NCBI RefSeq assembly: GCF_000149955.1
Contig: NC_030991.1
Coordinates: 3,890,629-3,954,628, forward strand
Direction: 5' to 3'
Length of the DNA stretch: 64,000 bases
From: Fusarium oxysporum f. sp. lycopersici 4287
Taxonomy: Eukaryota > Ascomycota > Sordariomycetes > Hypocreales > Nectriaceae
The position numbers and the translations under genes are program-made. A model generated the notes under the pieces. That model was not told where the DNA came from and ran no database searches. It saw nothing but the letters and a program-made list of their open reading frames with translations. This document shows positions 19,200-30,089 of the stretch, piece after piece. Numbering within the stretch: the first letter of the stretch is position 1; every line of letters starts with the position of its first letter.

Positions 19200-22136
19200 C
19201 TATTTCCTAACTGTTATACAAGAAAGAACCTTCTCGTCGCTCTCCACCATCTCCCACTGACTCCTTCGCCTCCGGATGCTTGGTTGCGTCCTCCGCCCGC
19301 TGGCACGTATCCCTGTAGTTCTTCCACTTCCCAGAGTAGCTGACTGATTACGTGTCTGGGGCCAGGATGAAGGACTGACCCGGCTACTGGCCTGTTGGCT
19401 CTCTTCCAGGGCAAGTCTAGCAAGCGTCGACTTGTTCCGACTCCCTGGTAGTCGGCCTCGCCTGCGCCCTGACGCCTGGCTAGCTGGTTGGCTTGCTGGC
19501 TTACTGGCTGCTTGGAGACTGGACTGGCTGCTTGTACCAATAGCTAGCCATGTAGGAACAGCCTGTGCAGTGTTCTTCGGCCTACCACGGAGAGCAGTGG
19601 CGATCTTGGGATCGAGGATCCGTCGATAGGGATCTCGAGAGGCTGACTCTCTCAGCCGCCACCGTGGATGGACGTCCCACTTAGTAAAAGGCGTACCAGA
19701 CCCTATCTTCGAGTAGATTTTATGGCAACAGGGGATACCAAGCTCTGCTGAAACTGAGCAGTCCTCACTGCAATCCCCGAGAGAATCAGGGAACGGATTC
19801 TTCCCTGTCGGCATCGCTTTCCTTGCTAGCCGATATTGCTTTGTGATCAGTCCGAGGCTTTTGGACGAAATCGATGTTCGCAGTTCACCTAGGTACTCAG
19901 AGCTCAAGCTGAGATACTCGCGGGCAGTTAGTACCTCGTCCTCTGCGCTAGCATGGGTGAAGTCCCGCTCTTGGTCTCTTATCATATCCTGCATCGCCTC
20001 AACCAGCCGATAGAGGTGGCTCATGCCATTGAGAAGGTAGCTCTTGACGTTGTTATTGCTTGCTTCTGTACCAGAGGTGACGCGGATGCCGAAGTTGCGA
20101 TACTTGCGGATGAAGCAGCGTGCCCACTGAGCCCTAACAGGCATGTAGGTTCCATAGCGATATCGCAGGATAGCCCGCTGATCATCAAACTCTCGACAAA
20201 GGTTTACCCATGCCTTCTCATGAGCCTCTTCAGTCTCGGCGAAGACGACAAGCTTCCACATCATAAGAACCCCTTGGTAGCTGTGAGGGATAACCTCGGC
20301 TGCTGGCGCGTGGATGAAATGTCGGTCTTTGCGACTTAGCTCTGCCTGTGTCTGCGGGGCAGGTGCCTCTTCGTCGCTGCTATCAAGACTGCTGCTGTTG
20401 CTATCGTGGCTGCAGTCCTTAACCCACTTCTGTTTCGACCTGAGCAGGACGTTGGAATTGATGTGATGGATGCAGAGCTGCTGCTGTACCTCAGGGAACT
20501 GATCGTTTAGGGCGGCTTTCATCGAATCGTCGAAGTCGGTGATAATAATGTCTGGTTGTCGGATCGAGTGCTGTTCTGCTAATTGCCGAATGCTTTCGGA
20601 AAGGAACTGGAACCCTTCCCGTCTCTCGTTGTTGATTAAACCGAAGGCGGCATTAAAGACCGACCCTAGGCAAGTCTGTCCTGTTGCCTGGAATAATGGG
20701 AGCTTGAAGCGGTTGGTGTTATACGTGTTATCAAAGCTGATGACCTCGGGGAACCGCTTCCACATCTGAAGACAGTAGGGGAAGGTCCAGACAAGGCCAA
20801 GAAGGCGATTTGAGTTATCGTCCGCCCACTTGACGAGATACGGAATCTCCCTCTCGTCGAAGAGTTTGATGAGTGCTGCTGTAGGTGTATATCCATCCAA
20901 TTTATCGCGGTTGATAAGAGACCTGGCGTTGTAGATATCCTTTCGTGTAAAGACAGACTCGGGATGTTGCTCCTGGACGACAGCCCGCACATCGCGAGCT
21001 CGGATTCCAATCCTGCGGCTTGTTGATTCAACTGTAGCCCTAATATCCGTAGTGAGCCTCCTATGGGAGGGATGGGCAGATGGTCCGATGCTACGCCCGT
21101 GGTTATGTTGGCTGTGTTCAGGGTTTGGGTGCCGTCGTAAAAGCCACTTATCCTCCTCTAATGCCTCTGCAACAACCATCCACTTGCAACCACACTTCCG
21201 GGATTTCCGTTGTCGGATACCTACGCCTTCAGTAGGTCTGGGTTCTCCGAATCGATCGCATTGGAATAAATATCTGATCTTCCGGCCTTTATATGAGTAG
21301 GCATTTCGTCGAACAATACCAAATCCATGAGCCTTCGCGAAGGTATTCACCCAGTTGAAGAGAACCTCGGCTGATGGTGCTGCGTCGCCTGGGATTGGTG
21401 GATTTGGGATAGGGTCTGGTGTGGGCGACGAGGACTGTTGGAAAGGGGAAGATCCGACTGCTTGTGGGGGTGATGATGCTTGGGGAGATTGGATAGATAG
21501 CCCTCGAGGCGGAGAGTATGGCGGAGGGGATTCGTAGGCATCTGAGTTGAGTGGTGACCAACCCCATCTCTCTCGCCATTGGTGTACTCGTTCGTACGAC
21601 CGGGCGAGCTCAATAGTCAATCTCTTCTCCTCCCCAATAACCTCGCGTACCAGCTTCAAGGCGGATTCAAACTCGGCCCTTGTTGCAGTTGGGGGCCGTT
21701 GGGTAGATCGTGGTGAAGAGGCGGATAGTAGTAGATCGGTTTCAGGGCCTGGTACAGGTATTCTAACTCGCTGCGATCGTGTTCGTCCGGATGGGAAATT
21801 ATTTGAAAGGTGTATCTCGTGGTCGAAACGGAGCTCCCATGGCGGCTCATGGAGCCCCTGCGATCCATGAGGCCGTGGAAAGCTTGAAAAGGTCTGTGGA
21901 TAAGATGCGAAGAGATTTCCAAGCGCATCTTCGTCGCCGATACCGTAGTACTGGTCGATACTTGTCGCGGTGCTGGTAGCTGACTCTGGTCTATCCGTAA
22001 GTAGTGGTGGGCTGAACCTGGCTGGTCGGGTCTGTTGCTGTCGTTTTCGAGGACGTGATTGATCGCTCGGGCTAGGCCTTCGGGTTCGGCGTCTTGAATT
22101 GCTCTCTGAGCTATGAGGAGGCTCGAATTGGGACAT
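19200..22136 (-). CDS. MULE 2 transposase (FAR1-like/MULE)
   Basis: A single uninterrupted frame codes for about 978 residues from the ATG at 22136; a second in-frame ATG lies 39 nt upstream at 22175. Order: a low-complexity Pro/Ser/Arg-rich N-terminus, a FAR1/WRKY-GCM1-like DNA-binding region (about residues 250-345, with CGCKW and HSQHNHG), and a MULE DDE domain with FDNTYNTNRFKLPLF (first aspartate near residue 469) and IIITDFDDSMKAAL (second near 534-536), followed by CIHHI. A SWIM-like C-x-C..C-x-H segment (CSVSAELGIPCCHKIY) and a Ser/Ala/Arg-rich tail follow. All key motifs are present, so this looks like an active transposase that binds the subrepeated termini. Confidence 0.92.
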   Translation of the reverse strand: MSQFEPPHSSESNSRRRTRRPSPSDQSRPRKRQQQTRPARFSPPLLTDRPESATSTATSIDQYYGIGDEDALGNLFASYPQTFSSFPRPHGSQGLHEPPWELRFDHEIHLSNNFPSGRTRSQRVRIPVPGPETDLLLSASSPRSTQRPPTATRAEFESALKLVREVIGEEKRLTIELARSYERVHQWRERWGWSPLNSDAYESPPPYSPPRGLSIQSPQASSPPQAVGSSPFQQSSSPTPDPIPNPPIPGDAAPSAEVLFNWVNTFAKAHGFGIVRRNAYSYKGRKIRYLFQCDRFGEPRPTEGVGIRQRKSRKCGCKWMVVAEALEEDKWLLRRHPNPEHSQHNHGRSIGPSAHPSHRRLTTDIRATVESTSRRIGIRARDVRAVVQEQHPESVFTRKDIYNARSLINRDKLDGYTPTAALIKLFDEREIPYLVKWADDNSNRLLGLVWTFPYCLQMWKRFPEVISFDNTYNTNRFKLPLFQATGQTCLGSVFNAAFGLINNERREGFQFLSESIRQLAEQHSIRQPDIIITDFDDSMKAALNDQFPEVQQQLCIHHINSNVLLRSKQKWVKDCSHDSNSSSLDSSDEEAPAPQTQAELSRKDRHFIHAPAAEVIPHSYQGVLMMWKLVVFAETEEAHEKAWVNLCREFDDQRAILRYRYGTYMPVRAQWARCFIRKYRNFGIRVTSGTEASNNNVKSYLLNGMSHLYRLVEAMQDMIRDQERDFTHASAEDEVLTAREYLSLSSEYLGELRTSISSKSLGLITKQYRLARKAMPTGKNPFPDSLGDCSEDCSVSAELGIPCCHKIYSKIGSGTPFTKWDVHPRWRLRESASRDPYRRILDPKIATALRGRPKNTAQAVPTWLAIGTSSQSSLQAASKPASQPASQASGRRRGRLPGSRNKSTLARLALEESQQASSRVSPSSWPQTRNQSATLGSGRTTGIRASGRRTQPSIRRRRSQWEMVESDEKVLSCITVRK

Positions 22137-22293
22137 AATGAAGGTTTTTATCGTCAATGGCTGGGAGACTAGCAATGGATAGCTAATTATCTAATAGAGA
22201 GCGTTGCGTCAGTCACTAAGGGATAAAAACTCTTGGTACAATTTAGAGCTATCGGCAGAACCGAGATTGCTAACAAAAGAGGGTCCTATCCAA

Positions 22294-22370
22294 TCAGATA
22301 TTACAAAAGTCATGCCCGTGTAAGAGTCATGCCCGTGTAGCCAAAATGTCATGCCCGTATATCAATTCCC
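22294..22370 (-). repeat. MULE 2 terminal inverted repeat (right)
   Basis: Reverse complement of 18772-18848; the target duplication TTTCCATA follows at 22371-22378. Confidence 0.9.
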
Positions 22371-22414
22371 TTTCCATATAGCTCACTCTGAACAGGATCT
22401 TCGCTAGCGAAAAT

Positions 22415-23410
22415 ATGATGAACCATGCTGTTCACTTCGATTTCGATATCCACGACCCCACTTCTCCTATGCTTGCACAATTAGACAAGCTTCAGGTTCG
22501 ATATCGGGGACCCAATCATAAGGAAGATCATCTTGACCCAATCTTGAATTTGGCCAGCGAGCTGAAAGCGAATGCTACGTCTCGCGAGAATATGAAGCAG
22601 CTTGGTAGTGGCTCTGGTGACCTAGCTGTCATTCTGCTAGAGCCTGGTGACCGAGAAGCATCTCACAAGTACGAAGATATCATTAGAGATCAATCTCGTC
22701 ATTCAGCCTTGAGGATGGTGGATTCCGCCCTCCGACTTGCATTTGGTGGCGAGCGATCTATTCATAATACCGTGGTTCTTGATTCGAAACCATTTCGCAG
22801 CAAAAAAGCCCAAGAATGCGAAGACAAGGAGACAAAAGTAGCAAATAATAGACTGGCTCACGGTGCCGTAAAAGCATGTCTTTCACGTCTTCAACCCAAA
22901 GTCATTCTTGTTTGTCACTGCGAGTCGATAGCTGGAGATGCAGATCGGTCTTACAGCGAGGCATCACAAATAAACCGTGCATGCGATGTGCGTCACGAAC
23001 AGCTTGATACAGGTCATCTGTACATACGCGTTTTCGGTTTCCACCCAGGATACGTGTACAGAATGAACAAGAGTGAAGAGTATGAGAAGCATATGCGGCA
23101 AAGTCTTTTCAACCTCACCTTTCTAGTTGCGGCTAATATTCTTATTGGGCAAGAAATAAGTGGCCCAGGTATCTCCAATGTCAGGGATCGAGTAGCGTTA
23201 GGTTATTTCAATCCTCCTCCGTCTCTTGACTGGATTACTTCAGAGCATGTTATTAAGGAATTGAAGGAACTTGGGATTTACAGTGACAATGAACATCCAG
23301 AGGTGAGAGATGGTGGCCCAGCATACGCGATACTGTCTCGACTAACAAATAGCAGTTCCAAAGGCTGGTTGGAAGTTACCGATCAGAAAGTTCCCGGCAA
23401 CCACAGTTGA
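22415..23410 (+). CDS. Unknown protein beside MULE 2
   Basis: A single-exon frame of 331 residues starting at tandem ATG codons. The visible core is GDLAVILLEPGD, then VDSALRLAFGGERSIHNTVVLDS, LQPKVILVCHCE and FGFHPGYVYRM. This alternation of hydrophobic strands with a late FHPG motif is reminiscent of uracil-DNA-glycosylase-like folds, but the catalytic motifs of known UDG families are not clearly present, so I leave the function open. No signal peptide or membrane segment. MULE 2 ends 44 nt upstream of the first ATG, so the native promoter or 5' UTR has been displaced and expression may now depend on the element's terminus. Confidence 0.65.
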   Translation: MMNHAVHFDFDIHDPTSPMLAQLDKLQVRYRGPNHKEDHLDPILNLASELKANATSRENMKQLGSGSGDLAVILLEPGDREASHKYEDIIRDQSRHSALRMVDSALRLAFGGERSIHNTVVLDSKPFRSKKAQECEDKETKVANNRLAHGAVKACLSRLQPKVILVCHCESIAGDADRSYSEASQINRACDVRHEQLDTGHLYIRVFGFHPGYVYRMNKSEEYEKHMRQSLFNLTFLVAANILIGQEISGPGISNVRDRVALGYFNPPPSLDWITSEHVIKELKELGIYSDNEHPEVRDGGPAYAILSRLTNSSSKGWLEVTDQKVPGNHS

Positions 23411-24484
23411 CCTTGACTTGTGAGTTCTAGTGCCGTGCGGTCTTGCAGCTATCCTCCGGACTGTAGCCCGACCGCCTGCGAAAGAACACTGTTGATTATC
23501 TTCCTGCCAAATTTAATGTTGCTGTTTCAAAGCAATTGCATACTCCATACAGTCGGGCAGCTGTAACACATTACAGGCTGAAACTGCTATACTACCAGTT
23601 ACAATACAGCAGAGGAAAGCGATCTTGGAGACGAATACGTGGAACAGTGGCTCTAGATCTGTTAAAGCATCAAGTTCAAGGCCTTGACTTGGTCTTCGTC
23701 GTCGATACATGGCTGTGAAGTGGATTAGTAATGAGAAAGGGGAGGATACATAAGCTAAGGCGCGTAGTCAGCGTCAGCTCTCAGCCAGATTCAACTCTAA
23801 ATAACACATCTCAAAACACACTTCAGGCAGAATACTAACTACCCGCACAATAGCCCAAAGGCGAGGATAGAAACGTTTCACCAAAGCCCTACCTGGTGCT
23901 GAGTCTCAAAGGATAGTTGGGTTACCCACCCCAGGAGAAGTGTGATCAGAAAGCTGCACAGCAAGGGCAGGCCAAGTCTGAGGTCGATATAGACTTGGGC
24001 CTGCCTTTTTACCTGGCAGTTTACGACCGAGACAACGGGAAACGAACAAACACATCACGGATCTCAATGTTGGACCGAAGTAAGTGGCGCATCATTCCTT
24101 GTCATAGCCCACCTCTTAAACTCCCCCAAAAAGTCAGTTATAGCACTCGGCCTGTTAACTCATAGACGTTGCTGTCAGCAGCATGACTATGTCATTACGT
24201 CGTAAGGAAGAAATATCTTGCAGGGGTTCCGAAAAAAATATGGAAAAACGATAGGGGAGGGACGATATCAACGACGATCGATGTCGTCGACGGCAATGCA
24301 TGATTCAGGACCACTCGCGTGCATCCACGAAGCCAAGCTTGGCATTCTCTCGATTTTAGTTCAAGTTTCAGATGCCAAGGACAAAGCCCAGCTACGGCAA
24401 AAGTTAAACATACCGACCAAAGCTGGATTTAGTTCCAGAATTGCCGCCTGATCTTTTATTGGCTCATTACAATACAGGAAACGC
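23411..24484. other. Intergenic, no gene recognised
   Basis: Short frames near 23536, 23917 and 24218 have no protein-family character or splice support. Confidence 0.4.
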
Positions 24485-25326
24485 TTAACGACTCCCACGG
24501 AGTTTTTCAGGGATCGCGTCGCCTTTGCCGCAGCATCCGCATCTACAATTAAGAGGGAAGACTGGTACCCACTTTCTACCGCCACAATTATTGCAGTGCC
24601 CCAACAGCCGATGCTCAATGAAATAATATAAAAGCTCTTTGATAAATCCCGGACTGTCAGCGGTTACCTCGTCGAACTCTTGCCTGGCATCCGATAAACT
24701 CAGAAACTCGGGGAGCTTCTCTCTAGCAAAAGCTAGAGCGCGATCACGAAGTCCTCGCGCAGAGGGTGGTGTAGAGTTGTAAACTTCAGATATGGAAAGA
24801 AGAAAGTTAGAAACGTTCGGGTTTTTCGTCAAGCATTCCGAGTATTTGTTTGCTGACAGGACTTTTAACTCTTCAATGTCGTACTTGTCTGCCAAGGTAA
24901 ACATTGCCACATGAATCAATAGAACGGGAATCGTATCTGTGCCTGTATCTTCTTCCTCGAATACTTCAGTGTAGTCACTAGTATAGAAGAACTCCACCAT
25001 CCGTCGCACCATAGCCAGGGAATGAGAGTCTAGGCTATATGATCGGGTAGATGCCTCCTAGAACAATGTTTCAGTTAATACAACAATACCACGGAGAAGC
25101 GCATGATACCTTCAATATCCCAGTGCATGCCGCTTGAAATACTGGCGAATGGCTGCAAATGATCACCCTGTGAACAGGTATGATATGCCCTTCGCAAGTG
25201 AATTCAAAGTCGGTAAACTCGCCATTCTCCCGCGCCCTGTTCGAGCAAGTTAGGATTTCTCGTATTTAGGAGACCAGAAGTATGGCTGTACCTCGAAATG
25301 TGCTTCGCAGCCCTCGTAGAAATCAT
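24485..25326 (-). CDS. BTB/POZ domain protein, three exons
   Basis: Exons are 25292-25326, 25110-25236 and 24485-25057, separated by GT..AG introns of 55 and 52 nt; the phases agree and give about 244 residues. The BTB/POZ fold is recognised from SDFEFTC-type strand (FTDFEFTCEGHIIPVHRVII), the CSHSPVFQAACTG turn, MVRRMVEFFYTSDY and HVAMFTLADKYDIEELKVLS. The C-terminus has a cysteine-rich tail (CNNCGG, CRCGCCGKGD) that may bind zinc. Fungal BTB proteins of this size are usually adaptors, often for CUL3 ubiquitin ligases; partner and substrate are unknown. The start was chosen because it reads MISTRAAKHIS in frame with the second exon. Confidence 0.8.
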
Positions 25327-26989
25327 TGCCGAATGGCTTGAAGTTACAATCTAAATCAACAGAACGAATTCAGATCCGTGGCAAAGGTCACGTCGCCGAT
25401 GGGGTGACCTGGGCCAGCTCTTGCTCACATTGGAGGTCTAATACTATTTATGGTCATCCTCTTATGCTTGGCTTAGCCCTGCAGCTTCCGACACTACCGA
25501 GAGTAGCGAGATGAGATGATTTGTGAGGCTTGGAAGTTTGCGATCCGCAAACGATTACCTATTGGATATTCGAAAATTAAACTTCCTTTCAGCAGGAGAC
25601 TCAAAGCCAAAAGCTTCTTAGACATGCAGCATATCGTCAATTTTATGTAAGAACCCTAGACTTAGCGCGCAGACGTATTAACATGAATCGATAAGACTAC
25701 TTGGATCATTTAATCCAGGATGCCCTACATTATAATCATTTTCGTAGTGAAGCCTAGTATTACCTCCTTGCTCGAGATGATTGCACAAAGTAGAATGTAG
25801 CGTAAGCAGATAGACAAGGAATCGGGGTTTGTTAGATGAATGGCATGCTGCATGAACGGTCCTACCCACGACCCCAAAAAAGGAAGAAAGAAGAGTGAGA
25901 GAGAGAGAAATGCCAATGCCGAATTGGTACCTCAAGCTGCAGTTTCATGTAGATTTGACATAAATTCTTCGATTAACTCATAAGCCTAAGTGACGATGGC
26001 AAGATCCGTTGTAGCAATGAATTCATTGGATTCAGAGCTAATACTCACAACGTCGTTGTGTTCATTCGATACGGTTCAGAACAGTGGTGGTAGCGAGAAA
26101 TTATAGAATGAAGTGCTTGGTCACTGATGTAACACATAGTGATGCCGTAAGGCGTAGAACGCCCCTTGCAATGCATGGGACGTACCAAACCAATGCTGGT
26201 TGCTTATGTGACATGGCGTGATTAGGTCTGGTTGTAGGTTAGGCGATGTTGCATGGGCTGGCAACGATGTGGGCGCTTTGAATATAGCAGGTCCATTTCA
26301 AATATAGTTTCCCCTTTCAAGCCTCTTTGCACGTGCCACGTCACAGTGTCAGCCACCTCGTAGAGCACCCAGTCAGTGGCGCTGCTCCCTGAAAGAGAGG
26401 GCTGCGATATCTATGTCTTGTAAGAGTGTAGATTAGGCCAAAGAAACACCTTACAGCTGGACTGTGCGGCTTGAAAGATCTCGGTAAAGGCGCCCTTCAT
26501 TCAATCAAGTGCCGTCGTTGGCAAGACAGAGAGACACAGGGTTGAAATAAAATATTGCAAAAATGAGAGAGGCGCAAGGTAAGGCGTCTGGTATCAAAGA
26601 GTGCTTCTGCGTTTGGCCAGGACATCTCAGCCTTTTTCCCGCCCCTTCTCTTTTCTTTCTTTTCGGCTCGTTGGCCCTGTATACAAGACTGCATAATTTT
26701 GTAGGTGGATACGTTTTAGTTGAGCAACGCCACACTCTCCACTTTACGCGTGCTTTTCATTAGCTTCTCGTTGGCCATAACGCTCCGGGTCGAGGCGGGG
26801 AGCTGAGTACAATAATCAGGCTCTGATTGGTAGATTTGGGGCCCCTGTGAAGTGGATTGGGAGATCGGATTTTCCAGTTGATCTTACCATGGATTTGTGT
26901 TAGCGGGTTGGCAAAGTGAGCTCTAAGCGTAAGAAAAGAAAATTCACATCCCTTTGTAGACTGCAACATGATTAAAGCTTATTCTCCTG
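25327..26989. other. Intergenic, no gene recognised
   Basis: Only short frames without recognisable character. The right edge adjoins the 3' break of LINE A. Confidence 0.4.
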
Positions 26990-28346
26990 AGAGATTTTTT
27001 ATTAATGGCTTGAGAGTCGCTGTTGGCATGACAACAGCAGATCCGCGCTGGGGTCGATCCCCTTCTTGTTCGATATGCTGCGGTAATGGAGGAAAGAAGA
27101 TTGCTAGCATTTCCTCGGCCTGTTCGATGTTATTGGTCGTGCGTGTGCCGTCGACCCTCGTGATTTGGGGTACTTTTCCAAATGCTGTATCATCTCCAGA
27201 CTTGAGATACTTTGCTGCCTTCCATATGTTGTCGTTATCGGCTAAAAACTCGTTCCAATGCGTCTTTTTTTGCTTTCTGATGGCATCATGGTACTGCTTT
27301 GCTGCTCCTCTCGCCATCTCCTCAAGCTCCTCGCATGCTCGTCCCGCGCGTCTCGATGCTCTGGCACGGTTCCTCCAGTGTGTGTATATCTGCCGAAGTT
27401 GCGTGAGGTCTGAGGTCCACCAACGCTTTGCGTATGGTGACGGCTTAGCTCTGGGTGTTAGCGCGCGGACTGCCTCCAGTACCACTGTCATAAGCCTGTC
27501 AGTCTTCTGCTGTACGGTGCCTTGTTCCGGAATGGACTCTAACGCCTCGGCAATCCGGGCGTTGATCTCCTTCCATGGTGCGTTCTTGAGCAAAAGTCGC
27601 TCCTGGGCTTGCGGCATCGGAACAGAGACGTCGAACTCCGTCTCGATAGCACGATGATCGGATCCGTGCTCTGTGCCGTGTATCATACACTTGACAGTCG
27701 AGGACGCTAGATCTGCCGAAGCAAGGACCAGGTCGACTGTTGTCTCGAAATCTCCGCCACTCCACGTCTTCGTTCCCCTCGGAAGCAGGCTCGTTAGATC
27801 AAACTCAGTCATAAGGCTGATGATCTGATCCGCTTCGCCTTGCCTCGTCAAGGATATCTCATCTCCTCCCCATAATTGGTCGTGTCGGTTGAAGTCTCCA
27901 ACAATTACCACATCCACCAGCCCACCGGATTGTCTTCTTGTGCCTGAAATGACCTGATGCAGCAGGTTGCAGGTACCTTGCAGCGCCTCATTGTCTCGTC
28001 CCGGTACGTAAACAGACACAACCAGTACTAGGCGTCCAGGGAGTCGCAAGATGGCTGCCGTCATATCTGCCGTCTGTATCGGTATCTGCTCCGCCTCCAC
28101 ATCCTTGTTCACCCATAACATGCTTCGGATCGGCCATCTTCCCTCCCTCCAAACAGTCGGGACCATCTTGACCCATCTCGGATGTCTCATAGGAATCGTC
28201 AGTAGCTTGCCGTCCTTCTGGTGTGCCTGAGGTTCTTGGATCGCGATCGCTGTGTATTCTCGAAGGTTCTTATCGTTCATGAGGCTCTCGTGTACTGTAT
28301 CCTGCTTCCTCACATTCAGTTGCATAACTTGGAACACCTTACTCAT
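26979..28346 (-). pseudogene. LINE A ORF2, endonuclease part only
   Basis: About 455 residues: an N-terminal apurinic-type (AP) endonuclease domain with [31 protein letters not shown] and GSDHRAIE motifs, followed by the linker common to this LINE family. Similarity to LINE B stops at about MPTATLK and a short non-homologous tail (PLIKNLSGE) leads to a stop, so the reverse transcriptase and RNase H-like parts are missing. The endonuclease motifs look intact. Its ATG overlaps the ORF1 stop codon in ATGAGTAA. Confidence 0.85.
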
Positions 28347-29690
28347 GCCGCCTAGGGTGAAGTTTTAGGCAATTTCTGCTGAATGATTCATGCGGACCGC
28401 TGCAGAGAGCGCACTTGGGTATCTGTGCCTGGCACTCGCTGTGATGGTGGCCTGCGGTAGCGCACCTTGCACATACTCGAGTCTTGCTGCACGAGAAAGC
28501 CTTGTGACCGAGCTCTTGGCAGTTATAGCATTGTTCCGGTCCAGTAGTCTGCTCAAATACACTCGTATATGCCGATTCACCTGCAACGAGAAAGTAGTGT
28601 TCCTGCAGTAGCCTCTTGGCATCGCTGCTCTTAGTTAAGTAGACTACCATGGATCCATATGACTTGGGGTTGACCTTCCGGCTCAGCCAGGCTATCTTGG
28701 CAATCTGGACTTCATTCTCCTGGTTTAAGGCTTCTATTGCTCCGGGGAGGATGTTAAACCCCTGGTCAAAGACGGCCATACGATTCATGCTATCAACTTT
28801 GATAGGATATAGTTGGTCCCGAAGGACTCTTGCACCTGGAGCTTTCCTGGTTTCGAGGATGGCCTTGATCTTTTGTATTTCTTCTTCGTTCCTACCTATA
28901 ATCCTAAGGCGGTTGGCATTCCGTCCATCTCTGGTCACTGCGACGCATCGCCAGCGAGGTTGGTCACTCGACTGTCGCATCTCCTGCTCCACGGTCTTAC
29001 GAATCATTGTTGGTGTAACGTCTCCGAGATGGTCTTCCGGAACTCTGGATGTGTCGACTGTGCAGAACACCGGTTCTGGAGTTGCCGATCGGGCTACAGA
29101 CGAAGATTGACTGGACATGCTGGTGGATGTCATCCTGGCTGCGTCTGCATACGATTGAACCGACGACCGTGGTGTTTCAGTCTTGTTCAGCATGTCTAGC
29201 TGTAGTCGAGTCTGCTCCAGCTCGCCGCAAACCTGGGTGAGCTGGTCTCGGACTTGCAATAATTCTTGTGCCATCTGGGCCGTGGCCCTGGCGACTTCCT
29301 CGGCCATGCGATCACTGAGCTTGGTGAACTCGAGCTGAAATTCGGCCTTCATCGCTTCGATTTTCTTGTTCAAGTCCTGCTCTAGTAGTTGCTTCAAGCT
29401 CTGGACTGCCTCGACCATACCACCAGCTGACTTGGGGGCAGCCTGCTTCCGAGCTCGGTTCTGTCCCAGAGCTCCCTCACTGGTCTCACCTTCCTCCTGC
29501 CATTCCATATCGCCATTTTGCTGCTCCATCTCCAATACCTTCGTCGTCCTGACCCTCTTCCGCTGAGGGCGATGATATCCCCCGCCCGAACTATCCGGAT
29601 CGTCTCCCATGACGATGATGACGTCTGATGCGGGGTTCGCAACACCAGACATCCACTAAGGGCCTGAATCTCCACCAGGCAGTCCTCAGG
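26990..29690 (-). mobile_element. LINE copy A (Tad/I clade), 3'-truncated
   Basis: On the minus strand the order is ORF1, ORF2 endonuclease and then an abrupt break about 27005, before the reverse transcriptase. The 5' end near 29690 is approximate. Loss of the 3' end is not expected from target-primed reverse transcription and implies a later deletion or recombination. The shared part is nearly identical to LINE C (63141-64000). Confidence 0.85.
28339..29652 (-). CDS. LINE A ORF1 (gag-like nucleic-acid-binding protein)
   Basis: An intact frame of 437 residues: an acidic N-terminus, a coiled coil (about residues 80-160), an RRM-like central region ([18 protein letters not shown] ... [20 protein letters not shown]), and three CCHC-type zinc knuckles at the C-terminus ([43 protein letters not shown]). 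This is the ORF1 layout of I- and Tad-clade LINEs, which binds the element RNA. The stop overlaps the ORF2 start by 8 nt. Confidence 0.88.
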   Translation of the reverse strand: MSGVANPASDVIIVMGDDPDSSGGGYHRPQRKRVRTTKVLEMEQQNGDMEWQEEGETSEGALGQNRARKQAAPKSAGGMVEAVQSLKQLLEQDLNKKIEAMKAEFQLEFTKLSDRMAEEVARATAQMAQELLQVRDQLTQVCGELEQTRLQLDMLNKTETPRSSVQSYADAARMTSTSMSSQSSSVARSATPEPVFCTVDTSRVPEDHLGDVTPTMIRKTVEQEMRQSSDQPRWRCVAVTRDGRNANRLRIIGRNEEEIQKIKAILETRKAPGARVLRDQLYPIKVDSMNRMAVFDQGFNILPGAIEALNQENEVQIAKIAWLSRKVNPKSYGSMVVYLTKSSDAKRLLQEHYFLVAGESAYTSVFEQTTGPEQCYNCQELGHKAFSCSKTRVCARCATAGHHHSECQAQIPKCALCSGPHESFSRNCLKLHPRRHE

Positions 29691-30089
29691 TCTTTTGAAA
29701 GTGATAAATAGGATAAATAGAAGTTATTTTAAAAAGAATATCGTTTTCCCCCATGGGATCAGTTCTGCTGTGCCTCTTGACGACGGATATTACAGTAATG
29801 ATCGAAATCGGTTGTCCATCTGCACACTCTCTTCAGTTTCTAGCGCATGGACCATTCTCACGGGGTGTAACATACTGTACTTGGTGTATCATTATGACCA
29901 ACCTATAATTGGGCAGCCCACAGCACTTTGACCCCACATCACCTAAGGCTAAAATCTACTACATTTGGCTTTGAGTGGATAATGCATTCTTGCGTTTTCG
30001 ACCTTCCTTGATGCTGTAGTACAGCATCGCATAGACAGATATCTAACGCCCTGTAAGGCTGATTACATTTCCTCATCAAGGTCCGATGG
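29691..30089. other. Intergenic
   Basis: Lies between the 5' end of LINE A and the 3' end of the NLR gene, both on the minus strand. Nothing else is recognised. Confidence 0.4.

Larger units (their letters stand above)
18772..22370 (-). mobile_element. Intact Mutator-like element (MULE 2)
   Basis: A 3.6-kb element with perfect or near-perfect inverted termini of about 77 bp (18772-18848 and 22294-22370). Each terminus contains three copies of CGGGCATGAC-type subrepeats. A perfect 8-bp target duplication TTTCCATA flanks it (18764-18771 and 22371-22378). One intact transposase gene fills the interior on the minus strand. Intact ends, clean duplication and an open transposase point to recent, possibly ongoing activity. 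Confidence 0.92.

Noticed and set aside
26968..27657. Plus-strand frame of 229 codons in LINE A
   Set aside because: It is antisense to the conserved endonuclease ORF, which has clear motifs.
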